A stretch of 64,000 bases of DNA from Eretmocerus hayati (GCA_029851415.1 CM056743.1:64448186-64512185), one strand, 5' to 3'; counted from the stretch's first letter, positions 29,913 through 43,939 are shown. Program-made: numbers and translations. Notes: generated by a model from the sequence alone, not told the origin.

Positions 29913-31624
29913 CGGGTGGCTTTATAACATGTCAATTCTTATGCTGACAGCGACTGCGATGTACAGCAGTGACAAATAGGTATTTGTTGCATAACTCAAT
30001 GCCACGCAAATTATCGGCCGATTGACACGATTCGAACGAGATCCTCTCGAATTTTTCTCGTCTAACAAGATGCCGTCCTGTAAATTTCGATTCGTGCACT
30101 TCTGAGAGGTCTAAATCGCGTTCGGAAGAAATGAAAACACAGCCAAAGGAACTACTTTCATTCTATGCAAGCGACTTGTAGATGATCCATTGACCCGAAA
30201 CACTGTGAGTAATAGGTTTTCTTGAAGGAAATCCTCGCGCCGACAACTTGAAACGAGTTTTGAAAGCATTGTAGCCCTCTAAAGCACTCGTCCGGCAGGA
30301 TTTTTGCAATGTAGGGAAAATTGACATATTTTCCATTCCCTTCCAAATGAGAAAACGAGCCTGTAAACCTATTTATATATTTCTTCCGTTATCTCATTGT
30401 GACGAGGTAAATCGCCACACGCGATACGAAGCATGTATTCAGATAGCCGAAACGTTAGGCTAGGATATGAACAGATGATGAGTAGCGAGAGAGAGGGGAG
30501 AGAGAGAAAAGAGAGCAAAGGGACAGCTGTCGTTACGTTGACGAGCAGCTTGGCGCGAGCCGCGATATCGATCGGGCGATCTAGCCGTCGGACGGAATCG
30601 GCGAGGACACGCGCGCGGTGCATGGAAGTATGTGTGTGTTCCGATGCTGGCCTCGGTCGTCGGCCACGTGTGAATTTGCCTAGTGAAGTGTCCCCTGGAG
30701 ACGATGCTGGTAGCCGACCGGACCGAGCCCTAGACTCCAGCTGATTTGCGTGTCAGCGCGTCGGGGATATGTCGGCCCGGGCGCGAGGCGCCGGCCCGGT
30801 TGTATGCGGCGTGGAATGTATGCGGATATGGTGAGTCTCTCTCCCGCGCGTCTCTCTCTCACGCGGTAAAAGCTAGAATAAATTGCGAGCGGTAAAATCA
30901 GCGTTTAACGCGCGATAATTATATTGAATATTTGTATGAATATTGTCCTTTTTGAAAGTGAATAAACTACTCGAAGTTCACGGAGAGTGAACCACAGCAA
31001 ATAGAAAATATCGAGTCATGAGTCAAGTTATTTGTTTGCATATGAAACATATATATATATTTTGCTATGAATATATCCCCAAAAATCCCTCATCCCTTCA
31101 GGACGAGATGTAGCAGATAAGGGTAATTAACGATAGGCTCATTACCCTATCTCATCATAATGAAAGTAGAGGTTTCGAGCTTTCAAATGAGCTCCCACAA
31201 ATCCCTCCTAGAGCTTGCAGGACGATTTTGTAACACTGTCGATCCTTTTCGGGAAAATGTTACGAAGTCACCCCGGTTTACGGTTATATATATGTAGCAG
31301 CACCTTATGAAGGCTTGACGTTTACCCTGATTCATCCGTATCCTGGTTCGATTACACTCACGGGTCATAGTTCGACCCCAACATCGCCGAGATACAGCGG
31401 CAGAGTTGGAGATTTGCGATAGATCCATATGGTTTCGAATAGAGTCAACTCATAGAGGGGCGTATTGGTATGATGATAAGATATGTTCCAATGATCCTCT
31501 CAATTCCATTACGTATCGTACAGGCGTAATGGATAACGGCAAAGACTGAGATGATCATGAAGCTATGCCTCAACTTATATTTATTGTGTAATTATATTAA
31601 TCATATCCGAAAAAATATCATATT
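29913..31624. other. Unassigned DNA with a CpG-rich block
   Basis: Between about 30430 and 30880 the sequence is GC- and CpG-rich, unlike its surroundings, with several overlapping open frames and an ATG followed by GTGAGT at about 30828. It might be a promoter or first exon, or part of an LTR; neither is supported by a recognised motif. A MITE-like end (AAGTCACCCCGGTTTACGG) lies at 31269-31287. Confidence 0.35.
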
Positions 31625-32290
31625 CTCAGGGATTTGAGATCAAATTTCGTCTAGAAATGGCTGTCTGACAACGCAGATGATCAAACAAATCGTAATTTCT
31701 AGATGGAAAGAGAGTGTACTGCCGATCTGTAATAACTTGAAGTACTTTTTGAGAGTAAGAAGCAGTATTTTGAGTTCATCCGCATGTATGAGAATCAATT
31801 CGATCAACTCTGAGGTTGATTCTGAGCCGTGGGAAGGGGACGAGCCTTGATAATAATCAGTCCGGGATAGTGGATTCTGGGTCGGATACAATCCTACTGG
31901 CAATTCATAACCCGTTTCAACACATTTCCCCATGTTTCTCCAGAATTTGGAGCTCAAACGCAGCTCTGAAAATTGCTGAGGGAGATCTTGAGATCGATTC
32001 ACATCTATTTTGTAGTGAGAATGTCTGTTCAGATATGACAGACATCCGAGTATGATCGATTTGACCTCAGAATTCGATATGCTGCCAGGTCAGGAACACT
32101 TTGAGTGTGATTTTAGAACATTGAATAGATTTTTGAGCCTAATCTCAAGTCTGGAATTTGCCATAGAAGAATCCAAGATCAATATTTGTAAAGGAAGAGC
32201 TGCAGATTAGTGCAGATTATTCAAGAAACGGTGAGCTCTAGGTGGGAAATGATTATACTGCCGATCTACAATGACTCGGGGTACATCCTT
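31625..32290. repeat. ~183-bp satellite, direct block
   Basis: Same orientation as the left array and most similar to 20060-20715 ('ggctgtctgac', 'gagagtgtactgccgatctg'). Its right end turns abruptly into inverted satellite. Confidence 0.72.
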
Positions 32291-32295
32291 CAAAT

Positions 32296-34556
32296 AATCT
32301 GCGAGACTTGACGACTTTCCGTGGACGGATATTGTTCCCAATTTTCTTTGCGGCAATTCCTGGTTTACGGATTAAGGTGGAAAACCGCTAAATACTCGAC
32401 GGATCCATTCCAAGTGTTCTGGAAGCAGCAGCATATCGATTTTCGAGCTAGGATCGGTTATCCCTGATTCAAATGAGTGCTCAAGAGATGCGCCTGACAA
32501 GGACATCGGTTCTGAATCGATGTAAAACTCAACCACGGCTATTTTCAGGGCCATGATGTGCTCAAAATCTGGAGGATTTGTAGTACAACGCATCAAACAG
32601 GTTCTTGGGGTGGCACTAGGACAGTTTCCGACTCATGAACCAGCATTCGCGACTAATACGCGGCACTCATTGCTTTTTCTTCGCTCAGACTCGATCCAGT
32701 GCTGATTGCAGTGATTTTTAGACACGGGGTTGGGCTCCAGATATTGCCTAACATCTTCTGCATGTACTGCAAGTTTTTGTAAATCGGCAGTATGATTTTC
32801 TTTCACCTAAAAATCATCATTCCTTGAATAATCTGCATTACTGAACAGCTTTTCCTGGACGAATATCCTTCTCAAATATCTCGGCAGCAATTCCTCGACA
32901 TCGGATTAAGGTCAAAATTCTCATCAACACTGGAAAAATTCACTCAAAGTTTGCTCCACTCGGCAGCATATCAAAATCCGAGCTGAAATCGGTCATTCTT
33001 GATGGAATATTGTGCTAATAAGACTTCCCGACTTGGAAAAGATCGAATTCTATTCCAAACTCGTCCACGGAAATCCTCAGAGCCGTGCTTGGGCTCAAAA
33101 TCCTGGTAAGAGATGGTAGAAGGCACGGAGGAGCTCTTCCTGGTAGTAGCAGCGAAGTTTCCGATCTAGAAACCACTATCTCCGACGAATACGCAGCGCT
33201 CAACACCTTTCCTCGATTTGGAATCGGTCTCAGAGCTGATTGCGGTGACTCTCTGACTTGGAGGTCGGGCTCAAGATATCGATTTGCATCCCTAGAATGT
33301 ACCCCAAGTTATTATAGATCGGCAGTATACTTATTTGCCACTTAGAACTCACCATTTCTTGAATTATCTGCACTGATTTGCAGCTCTTTTTTGATGAATA
33401 TTGATCTGGGGCTCTTCTACGGCAATTTCTAGACTTGAGATTAGGCTCAAAATTTCATTCAATGTTCCAGAATCACACTCAAAGTGCTCCTGACCTGGCA
33501 GCAATTCTGAGGTGAGATCGATCATTCTCGGATGTCTGTCATATCTGAACAGACATTTTTGCCACAAAAGAGATCATTATCGACCTCAAATTCTTCCCCA
33601 GAAATTTTCAGAGCTGTGTTTGGGCTCAAAATTCTGGCAATTCATGGGAGAATGTGTTGGAACGCGTTCTGAATCAGCAGTAGGATTGTTTTCGACCCAG
33701 AATCCACTATTCCCGACTCATTATCAAGGCTCGTCATCTTTCCACTGATCAGAATCGACCTGAGAGCTGATTGCATTGATTTTCATACATGAGGATGCAG
33801 TCAAAATACTGCTTTTCACTCTCAGAAAGTACTGCAAGTCATTACGGATCGGCAGTATATTTTCTTTCCACCTAGAAATCACGATTCATCTAATAATCTG
33901 CGCGGTCAGACAACTTTTTCTGGACGGATATCGATCTGAAATTCCTCTACAGCAATTCCCAGACTTGAGACCAGGCTCAATACCCTGTTCAATGCTCTAG
34001 AAAGACACCCAAAGTGTTTTTCATCTAACAGCATATTGCATTCTGAGCTAAAATCGATCATCTCGAATGTCCCTCCAGATCTTGAGAGACATTCTTGCCA
34101 CAAAATAAGTCTAAACCGATCCCAAAATTCCCCGCAGCAATTCTCAGAGCTGTGCCCAGACTCAAAATTCTAGGAATCGATGAAGGAATGTTTTGAAAAG
34201 GGTTGAGAGTTGACAGTAGAATCATTTTCGACTCAGAATCCAGTATAATCGACTAATTCGCAGCATTTACCACCTCTTCTCAGCTCAGAATCAATCTCAG
34301 AGCTGATTGCGGTGATTCTCAGACTTGGGGTTGAGTTTGAAATACTGCCATCTACCTCTAGAAGGTACCTGAGGTGCTTGCGGATCGGCAGTCAAACTAC
34401 TGACTCGCCACGCGTGAGTTTCATTCCGGGGGAATATCGATCTCCTATCCCATTTCGGGTTCAACACCCTCCCATCCCTACCCCCTCTGTCTGAGACAAA
34501 ATCAGATTAGCACATTACCTAGCCCTGTCGATAACAAAGAGAATGCCGTTTGATTT
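32296..34556. repeat. ~183-bp satellite, inverted arm
   Basis: Runs opposite to 19452-21935 and mirrors it end to end. The outer end 34390-34556 matches 19452-19620 in inverse, and the inner end 32300-32600 matches 21560-21935. Together the arms form a diverged inverted repeat of about 2.3-2.5 kb per side. Confidence 0.75.
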
Positions 34557-34570
34557 ATCCCGATAGCTCC

Positions 34571-35259
34571 AAACCAAATTTGAAGCGATTTCTGGCCAGA
34601 GTTGGAATGTGACGACGATAGCGCGTCGCTCGCTACCGCTCGCTCCGTTTTGTGAGATATCGGTGCGCGGCAATCAATTTTCTCAGAAATCCTTGATAAA
34701 AATGTGAACGTTCCAATGACCAAAATGGAAATGACCAGATTAAAAGAAGTTACTCAATTCAGGACTAGGGTGTAACGCTCGAATGGAATTTGACAAAAAC
34801 ATCAAGTTATATGAAAAGTTCAATAATTTTTGGATGCATGAACAATTCAGTAAAACAGCAATGTTATCGTGAGCGAGAACGAATACATATATCAATTTGT
34901 TCTTACATCTACTTAGAACATAAATTTCATATCATTTTTCAAATCGCATCCTTTTCATCACATCATTATCAACAACAACATCATCATCAGCTACTTCATT
35001 TTGATCATCATCATCATCATTATCATAACCAATCAGTCATCATCAGTGGATGATGACTGATTGGTAATACACTCCGTTCTCCCATCATTATTTAATCACC
35101 ATACCCCCATCACCACCATGCTTTACTAACATCAACCCAACACGCTAATGATCGCTGATGTAGAGATAAAACTCATGTCTATTGAGAAGGGTGAGGCAAA
35201 CATTGAACCTTGTCATCGTCATCAATCATTACATTCTCATTAGCTTCATCATCATGCCG
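34571..35259. repeat. CAT-rich DNA, first hairpin unit
   Basis: Starts with unassigned sequence, then (CAT)n-rich sequence from about 34960. A unit at 35147-35195 reads 'tgatcgctgatgtagagat' followed by 'gagaagggtgaggca', related to units further right. Confidence 0.6.
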
Positions 35260-36440
35260 GTCTGCGTCTCAACGCTGTCAAGACCAAGGCAATTTTCTTC
35301 AGCTCTGAGAGGAATATCAAAGATCTGAAGAGAATGGACTCACCAGGGGTTGAGATACAGGAAGGAAAATTCATTCCGTTCAGCGATACGGTCGTGAGTC
35401 TTGGTGTTACACTTGATAGTGAACTGACGTGGAAACCGCACATCGACCAAGTAACTAAGAAAGTGAACAGAGCCCTATACGGATCGCGGTTTCTTAGGGC
35501 GTGTATCACCAGACCTCTCCGAATTCGCCTAGTCGAGTCATTAGTTCAACCGCATTACGATTATTGCACAGTCGTGTACCTCGACGCCACGAACGAACAG
35601 CGGCAACGGATATAGCGACTGAGCAATTCATGTGTGAGGTACATTCTTGATCTTAGGAGAGACGAGCACATCACCCCGTATAGGGAACGTTTGGGTTGGT
35701 TACGTACTGATTCGCGGAGAATGTACTTCGCAGTACTTTTAATGCATAAGATCATGCATCTTGGAGAACCTGGCTACCTAGCTGCGATGTTTACCAGGTA
35801 CCAATCTGAACGCCCTGCAAGTGGTGATGCAAAAGAGCGGGTACTCAAGGTTCCCATTATGAGACTTGAGTACGGAAGATCATTCCAGGCTCAATGTGCT
35901 CATCTGCGGAACTTTCTCCCTCCGGGCTTTCGGCAGCTGGGGAAAATATCAGTATTCAAAGAGGCCCTAAAAGATTTCCTTCTGACTCAGTCTTCTCAGA
36001 GGATTGATGTGGAGAGAAGGCATTATTTCAATCTCTAAACTGTGATAGGTTTGGGCTCTTTTCAATCAGCGTTTCCTTTTTTAAAAGAGTTATACGTGGC
36101 TACTTCGTCACTGGATTGTAATTCCTGTGATATTCCTGCTGGCCCGAGCCTTTTATATGCCTTCCTACATGAGAATGTTTCCTTCTCCTCGATCGCTCTT
36201 GTAATGACTGATATATGTATATGGAAATTTATCATATCATTCTCTCCCTTGACTTTTATGCTTCTCTCGATGCCTAAAAATGACTAGTCACTTTCTGTGA
36301 TAATTCTAATATTCCTTGACCAAAGAGACAAATATTGATACTTTTTCATATATTTTTTATGTAGGTGAAACATATGTGACCTATGCCACTGTATTCGTAA
36401 TTTTGCCCTCGGGCGAATAAAGGTTATCAATCATCATTAT
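35260..36440 (+). pseudogene. LINE fragment A: ORF2 3' part
   Basis: Encodes the C-terminal part of a jockey/I-type reverse transcriptase: GLRLNAVKTKAIFFSSERN, then TVVSLGVTLDSELTWKPHID and DEHITPYRERLGWLRTD, ending HYFNL at 36036-36038. An in-frame TAG at 35613-35615 interrupts it where fragment B has CAG. The 3' UTR ends GCGAATAAAGGTTATCAATC and runs into CAT repeats, which act as the tail. The palm-motif region is missing, so the copy is heavily 5'-truncated. It is the same family as 44668-47250 in opposite orientation. Confidence 0.85.
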
Positions 36441-37458
36441 CATCATCTTCCTCACCATCATCTTCATCACCATCATCATCATCATCCTCATGTTCATCAG
36501 TATCATCAATGGATATACGCCAATGATCGCCTACTTGGAGGTGAATTCTTGCACGCAGGTAAGCCGCCTTCGGGTGCAGAGGTTGCGTCCGAATTCACAT
36601 CAAAGTAGGAGGGTGAGGCAATCATCCATCCCATTACATCACAATCATCCATCCATTTTATACATCACAGACTATTTCATCATCATCATCATCATCATAA
36701 TCATCATTAACACTTCATTCAATCATCATCGAAGAACATCGGATATCCTCACATCATACAATCACCAAACCATTATTTAACTATATAAATGAACACCAAC
36801 ATTCCATCATTATCATCACCATTCAATTATCATCCACTCCATTCCTCCATTATCATCCATTTTCCATATCTATATCAACACCATTTATTAATTACATCAT
36901 TTCCATTCAATCATCATAAGAAAACATCGAATATTCTCACATTTTCACCACCATTCATCACTCACATCATTCATAACGCCAATTATCGCCGATGTAGAGA
37001 TGAGAGTCATCTCTACTGAAGAGGGTGAGGCACACAATAAACATTCTCATTATCATCAATCATTACATGTTCATCAGTTTCATCAGCATCATCACCATCA
37101 TCACCATACATCACTCATAGCATTCAAAACGCCAATGATCGCCGATATAGAGATGAAATTCTTCTCTACTGAGGAGGGTGAGGCACACATTAAACCTTTT
37201 CATCACCACGCTTCATTACATCTTCACCAATTTCATCATCATCGGAACACATCAAATATTCTCACATCATACAATCACCAAACCATTATTAAACTATATC
37301 AAATGTACACCAACATTCAATTATCATTCACTCCATTCCTCCATTATCATCCAATTTCCATACCTATATCAACACCATTCATGAACTACATTAACTTCAT
37401 TCAAACATCATAAAAGAACATCGAATATTCTCACATCGGACATTCTCCAAACCATTAA
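36441..37458. repeat. CAT-rich DNA with hairpin units
   Basis: Interspersed CAT/ATC simple repeats with recurring units of the form 'aacgccaatgatcgccgat' + hairpin + 'tgaggagggtgaggca'. Hairpins lie at about 36530-36605 (a longer version with GGTGAATTC and GAATTCAC arms), 36994-37016 and 37146-37170. No coding function is indicated. Confidence 0.7.
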
Positions 37459-37461
37459 TTA

Positions 37462-37765
37462 CACCGGCACACAATTTGAAAAAAGTTACCTTCCCAAAAA
37501 CGGGGGACACATATTTCGACGTAAAATCGTGCGCTGAGGCCGAGAAAGGCATCAGTTTTGATAATACACCCCCAAAATTTCCAAATATTTGATGAAAGAA
37601 ATTTTCTTCCAGAATCACTGGATTTTTGACTTCGGAATCGGAAAGAAGGGACTATTTTACGTCCAAATATGCATTTTGGGGAAATTTTCTTGATTGATCC
37701 CCGTAGAGCGCATATCGACTACCAGCTATCGCCATGACGTGAGTCGTGGGGACATTGTCTTTGTC
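37462..37765. repeat. Foldback left terminal arm
   Basis: About 300 bp, inverse of 43940-44239 with scattered substitutions. Its inner end (GTGGGGACATTGTCTTTGTC) joins the minisatellite. Confidence 0.75.
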
Positions 37766-40700
37766 CAGTACTAGAAGTGACACTCGTGGTCCAGTACTAG
37801 AGGTGATACTCGTAGTCCAGTACTCGAGGTGACACTCGTGGTCCAGTACTCGAGGTGACACTCGTGGTCCAGTACTGGAGGTGACACTCGCGGTCCTGTA
37901 CTTGAGGTGACACTCGCGGTCTAGTACTCGATGTGACACTCGTGGTCCAGTACTCCAGGTGACACTCGCGGTCCAGCACTAGAGGTGACACTCGCGGTCC
38001 AGTAATGGAGGTGACACTCGCGGTCGAGTACTAGAGGTGACACTCGCGGTCCGGTACTAGAGGTGACACTCGCGGTCCTGTACTTGAGGTGACACTCGCG
38101 GTCTAGTACTCGAGGTGACACTCGTGGTCCAGTACTCCAGGTGAACTCGCGGTCCAGTACTCGAGGTGAGACTCGCGGTCCAGTACTCCAGGTGACACTC
38201 GCGGTCCAGCGGTAGAGGTGACACTCGCGGTCCAGTACTAGAGGTGACACTCGCGGTCCAGTACTCGAGGTGAGACTCGCGGTCCAGTACTGAGGGTGAC
38301 ACTCGTGGTCCGGTACTAGAGGTGACACTCGCGGTCCAGTACTAGAGGTGACACTCGTAGTCCAGTACTAGAGGTGACACTCGTAGTCCAGTACTAGAGG
38401 TGACACTCGCGGTCTAGTACTCGAGGTGACACTCGTGGTCCAGTACTAGAGGTGACACTCGTGATTCAGTACTCGAGGTGACACTCGCGGTCCAGCACTA
38501 GAGATGACACTCGCAGTCCGATACTGGAGGTGACACTCGCAGTCTAGTACTCGAGGTGACACTCGCGGTCCAGCGGTAGAGGTGACACTCGCGGTCCAGT
38601 ACTGGAGGTGACACTCGCGGTCCAGTACTAGAGGTGACACTCGCGGTCCTGTACTTGAGGTGACACTCGCGGTCTAGTACTCGAGGTGACACTCGTGGTC
38701 CAGTACTCCAGGTGACACTCGCGGTCTAGTACTCGAGGTGACACTCGTGGTCCAGTACTCCAGGTGACACTCGCGGTCCAGCGGTAGAGGTGACACTCGC
38801 GGTCCAGTACTGGAGGTGACACTCGCGGTCCAGTACTAGAGGTGACACACGCGGTCCAGTACTCGAGGTGAGACTCGCGGTCCAGTACTGAGGGTGACAC
38901 TCGTGGTCCGGTACTAAAGGTGACACTCGCGGTCCAGTACTAGAGGTGACACTCGTGATTCAGTACTCGAGGTGACACTCGCAGTCCAGTACTAGAGGTG
39001 ACACTCGTGGTCCAGTACTCGAGGTGAGACTCGGGGTCCAGTACTGAGGGTGACACTCGTGGTCCAGTACTAGAGGTGACACTCGCGGTCCAGTACTGGA
39101 GGTGACACTCGCAGTCCTGTACTTGAGGTGACAATCGCGGTCTAGTACTCGAGGTGACACTCGTGTTCCAGTACTCCAGGTGACCTTCGTGGTCCAATAC
39201 TCCAGGTGACACTCGCGGTCCAGCACTAGAGGTGACACTCGCGGTCCAGTACTGGAGGTGCCACTCGCAGTCCAATACTAGAGGTGACACTCGCGGTCCA
39301 GTACTCGAGGTGACACTCGCGGTCCAGTACTAGGGGTGACAATCGTGGTCCAGTCCTGGAGGTGAGACTCGCGGTCCAGTACTGAGGGTGACCCTCGTTG
39401 TCCGGTACTAGAGGTGACACTCGCGGTCCAGTGCTAGAGGTGACACTCGTAGTCCAGCACTAGAGGTGCATTCGCGGTCTAGTACTCGAGGTGACACTCG
39501 CGGTCCAGTACTGGAGGTGACACTCGCGGTCCAGTACTCGAGGTGAGACTCGCGGTCCAGTACTGAGGGTGACACTCATGGTCCAGTACTAGAGGAGACA
39601 CTCGCGGTCCAGTACTAGAGGTGACACTCGTAGTCCAGTACTAGAGGTGACACTCGCGGTCTAGTACTCGAGGTGACACTCGTGGTCCAGTACTCGAGGT
39701 GACACTCGTGGTCCAGTACTCCAGGTGACACTCGCGGTCTAGTACTCGAGGTGACACTCGTGGTCCAGTACTCCAGGTGACACTCGCGGTCCAGTACTCG
39801 AGGTGAGACTCGCGGTCCAGTACTCCAGGTGACACTCGCGGTCCAGCGGTAGAGGTGACACTCGCGGTCCAGTACTAGAGGTGACACTCGCGGTCCAGTA
39901 CTCGAGGTGAGACTCGCGGTCCAGTACTGAGGGTGACACTCGTGGTCTGGTACTAGAGGTGACACTCGCGGTCCAGTACTAGAGGTGACACTCGTAGTCC
40001 AGTACTAGAGGTGACACTCGCGGTCTAGTACTCGAGGTGACACTCGTGGTCCAGTACTAGAGGTGACACTCGTGATTCAGTACTCGAGGTGACACTCGCG
40101 GTCCAGCACTAGAGATGACACTCGCAGTCCGATACTGGAGGTGACACTCTCAGTCTAGTACTCGAGGTGACGTTCGCGGTCCAGCGGTAGAGGTGATACT
40201 CGCGGTCCAGTACTGGAGGTGACACTCGCGGTCCAGTACTAGAGGTGACACTCGCGGTCCTGTACTTGAGGTGACACTCGCGGTCTAGTACTCGAGGTGA
40301 CACTCGTGGTCCAGTACTCCAGGTGACACTCGCGGTCTAGTACTCGAGGTGACACTCGTGGTCCAGTACTCCAGGTGACACTCGCGGTCCAGCGGTAGAG
40401 GTGACACTCGCGGTCCAGTACTGGAGGTGACACTCGCGGTCCAGTACTAGAGGTGACACACGCGGTCCAGTACTCGAGGTGAGACTCGCGGTCCAGTACT
40501 GAGGGTGACACTCGTGGTCCGGTACTAAAGGTGACACTCGCGGTCCAGTACTAGAGGTGACACTCGTGATTCAGTACTCGAGGTGACACTCGCAGTCCAG
40601 TACTAGAGGTGACACTCGCGGTCCAGCACTAGAGGTGACACTCGCGGTCCAGTACTGGAGGTGACACTCAAAGTCCAATACTAGAGGTGACACTCGCGGT

Positions 40701-43550
40701 CCAGTACTCGAGGTGACACTCGCGGTCCAGTACTAGGGGTGACAATCGTGGTCCAGTCCTGGAGGTGAGACTCGCGGTCCAGTACTGAGGGTGACCCTCG
40801 TTGTCCGGTACTAGAGGTGACACTCGCGGTCCAGTGCTAGAGGTGACACTCGTAGTCCAGCACTAGAGGTGACATTCGCGGTCTAGTACTCGAGGTGACA
40901 CTCGCGGTCCAGTACTGGAGGTGACACTCGAGGTCCAGTACTCGAGGTGAGACTCGCGGTCCAGTACTGAGGGTGACACTCATGGTCCAGTACTAGAGGA
41001 GACACTCGCGGTCCAGTACTAGAGGTGACACTCGTAGTCCAGTACTAGAGGTGAGACTCGCGGTCCAGTACTGAGGGTGACACTCATGGTCCAGTACTAG
41101 AGGAGACACTCGCGGTCCAGTACTAGAGGTGACACTCGTAGTCCAGTACTAGAGGTGACACTCGCGGTCTAGTACTCGAGGTGACACTCGTGGTCCAGTA
41201 CTCGAGGTGACACTCGCGGTCCAGTACTAGGGGTGACAATCGTGGTCCAGTCCTGGAGGTGAGACTCGCGGTCCAGTACTGAGGGTGACCCTCGTTGTCC
41301 GGTACTAGAGGTGACACTCGCGGTCCTATACTTGAGGTGACACTCGCGGTCTAGTACTCGAGGTGACACTCGTGGTCCAGTACTCCAGGTGACCTTCGTG
41401 GTCAAATACTCCAGGTGACACTCGCGGTCCAGCACTAGAGGTGATACTCGCGGTCCATTACTGAGGGTGACACTCGTGGTCCAGTACTAGAGGTGACACT
41501 CGCGGTCCAGTACTAGAGGTGACACTCGTAGTCCAGTACTCGAGGTGACACTCGTGGTCCAGTACTGGAGGTCACACTCGTGGTCCAGTACTCGTGTGAC
41601 ACTCGCGGTCCAGTACTAGAGGTGACACTCGCTGTCTAGTACTCGAGGTGACACTCGTGGTCCAATACTCCAGGTGACACTCGCGGTCCAGCACTAGAGG
41701 TGATACTCGCGGTACATTACTGAGGGTGACACTCGTGGTCCAGTACTAGAGGTGACACTCGCGGTCCAGTACTCGAGGTGACACTCATAGTCCAGTACTC
41801 GAGATGACATTCGCGGTCCAGTACTGGAGGTGACACTCGCGGTCCAGTACTAGAGTCGACACTCGCGGTCCAGTACTAGAGGTGACACTCGCTGTCTAGT
41901 ACTCGAGGTGACACTCGTGGTCCAGTACTCCAGGTGACACTCGCGGTCCAGCTCTAGAGGTGACACTCGCGGTCCAGTACTGGAGGTGACACTCGCAGTC
42001 CAATACTCGAGGTGACACTCGCGGTCGAGTACTCGAGGTGACACTCGCGGTCCAGTACTAGGGGTGACAATCGTGGTCCAGTCCTGGAGGTGAGACTCGC
42101 GGTCCAGTACTGAAGGTGACACTGGCGGTCCAGTACTCGAGGTGACACTCGCGGTCCAGTACTCGAGGTGAGACTCACGGTCCAGTACTGAGGGTGACAC
42201 TCGTGGTCCAGTACTAGAGGTGACACTCGTGGTCCAGTACTAGAGGTGACACTCGTAATCCAGTACTAGAGGTGACACTCGCGGTCGAGTACTCGAGGTG
42301 ACACTCGTGGTCCAGTACTCGAGGTGACACTCGTGGTCCAGTACTCCAGGTGACACTCGCGGTCCAGCACTAGAGGTGACACTCGCGGTCTAGTACTCGA
42401 GGTGACACTCGCGGTCCAGTACTGGAGGTGACACTCGCGGTCCAGTACTCGAGGTGACACTCGTGTTCCAGTACTCCAGGTGACCTTCGTGGTCCAATGG
42501 TCCAGGTGACACTCGCGGTCCAGCACTAGAGGTGACACTCGCGGTCCAGTACTGGAGGTGACACTCGCAGTCCAATACTAGAGGTGACACTCGCGGTCCA
42601 GTACTCGAGGTGACACTCGCGGTCCAGTACCAGGGGTGACAATCGTGGTCCAGTCCTGGAGAAGAGACTCGCGGTCCAGTACTGAGGGTGACCCTCGTTG
42701 TCCGGTACTAGAGGTGACACTCGCGGTCCAGTGCTAGAGGTGACACTCGTAGTCCAGTACTAGAGGTGACATTCGCGGTCTAGTACTCGAGGTGACACTC
42801 GCGGTCCAGTACTGGAGGTGACACTCGCGGTCCAGTACTCGAGGTGAGACTCGCGGTCCAGTACTGAGGGTGACACTCGTGGTCCAGTACTAGAGGTGAC
42901 ACTCGCGGTTCAGTACTAGAGGTGACACTCGTAGTCCAGTACTAGAGGTGACACTCGCGGTTTAGTACTCGAGGTGACACTCGTGGTCCAGTACTCCAGG
43001 TGACACTCGCGGTCCAGTACTCGAGGTGACACTCGTGGTCCAGTACTCGAGGTGACACTCGCGGTCCAGCAATATAGATGACACTCGCGGTCCAGTACTG
43101 GAGGTGACACTCGCGGTCCAGTACTAGAGGTGACACTCGCGGTCCAGTACTAGAGCTGTCACTCGCTGTCGAGTACTCGAGTCGACACTCTCGGTCCAGT
43201 ACTCGAGGTGACACTCGCGGTCCAGTACTAGGGGTGACACTCGTGGTCCAGTCCTAGAGGTGACACTCGCGGTCCAGTACTAGAGGTGACACTCGTAGTC
43301 CAGTACTAGAGGTGACACTCGCGGGCCAGTACTAGAGGTGACACTCGTAGTCCAGTACTCGAGTCGACACTCGTGGTCCAGTACTCGAGGTGACACTTGT
43401 GGTCCAGGACTGGAGGTGACACTCGCGGTCGAGTACTCGAGGTGACACTCGTGGTCCAGTACTAGAGGTGACACCCGTATTCCAGTACTAGAGGTGACAC
43501 TCGTGGTCCAGTACTCCAGGTGACACTCGCGGTCCAGCACTAGAGGTGAC
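37766..43550. repeat. 26-bp minisatellite, main array
   Basis: More than 200 units of about 26 bp, consensus GGTGACACTCGCGGTCCAGT followed by ACTAGA. Variants (CTCGAG, CTCCAG, CTGGAG in place of CTAGAG) recur in blocks. One block is duplicated with an offset of about 1.61 kb (for example 38628-38900 and 40239-40511 translate identically). Long open frames on the minus strand arise from the unit length not being divisible by three and few stops; they are not genes. Confidence 0.93.
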
Positions 43551-43935
43551 CACGAGTGTCATCTCGAGTACTGGAACACGAATGCCACCTCGAGAACTGG
43601 ATGACGAGTGTCACCTCCAGTACTGGACCGCGAGTGTCACTTCGAGTACTGGACCGCGAGTGTCACCTGGAGTACTGGACTGCGAGTGTCACCTCGAGTA
43701 TTGGACCGCGAGTGTCACCTCTAGTACTGGACCGCGAGTGTCACCTCTAGTGATGGACCGCGAGTGTCACCTGGGGTACTGGGTCACGAGTGTCACCTCG
43801 AGTACTAGACCGCGAGTGTCACCTCTAGTACTGGACCACGAGTGTCACCTCGAGTACTGGACTACGAGTGTCATCTCTAGTACTGGACCGCGGGTGTCAC
43901 CTCTAGTACTGGACCACGAGTGTCACTCCTAGTAC
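43551..43935. repeat. 26-bp minisatellite, inverted array
   Basis: About 15 units of the same minisatellite in the opposite orientation (GACCGCGAGTGTCACCTC). The switch is abrupt at 43550/43551. Confidence 0.9.
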
Positions 43936-43939
43936 TGGA

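Noticed and set aside
30433..30862. CpG-rich open frames as a host gene's first exon
   Set aside because: No recognisable protein, no downstream exon found; left as unassigned.
37652..43932. About two dozen minus- and plus-strand open frames with a repeated 26-residue pattern (SPRVLDRECHLEYWTASVTS)
   Set aside because: They are the 26-bp minisatellite read in rotating frames; three units give 26 residues. No start context, codon bias or unique sequence supports a gene.
37766..43935. Resemblance to a CRISPR array
   Set aside because: Units are contiguous with no unique spacers, and the window is eukaryotic.
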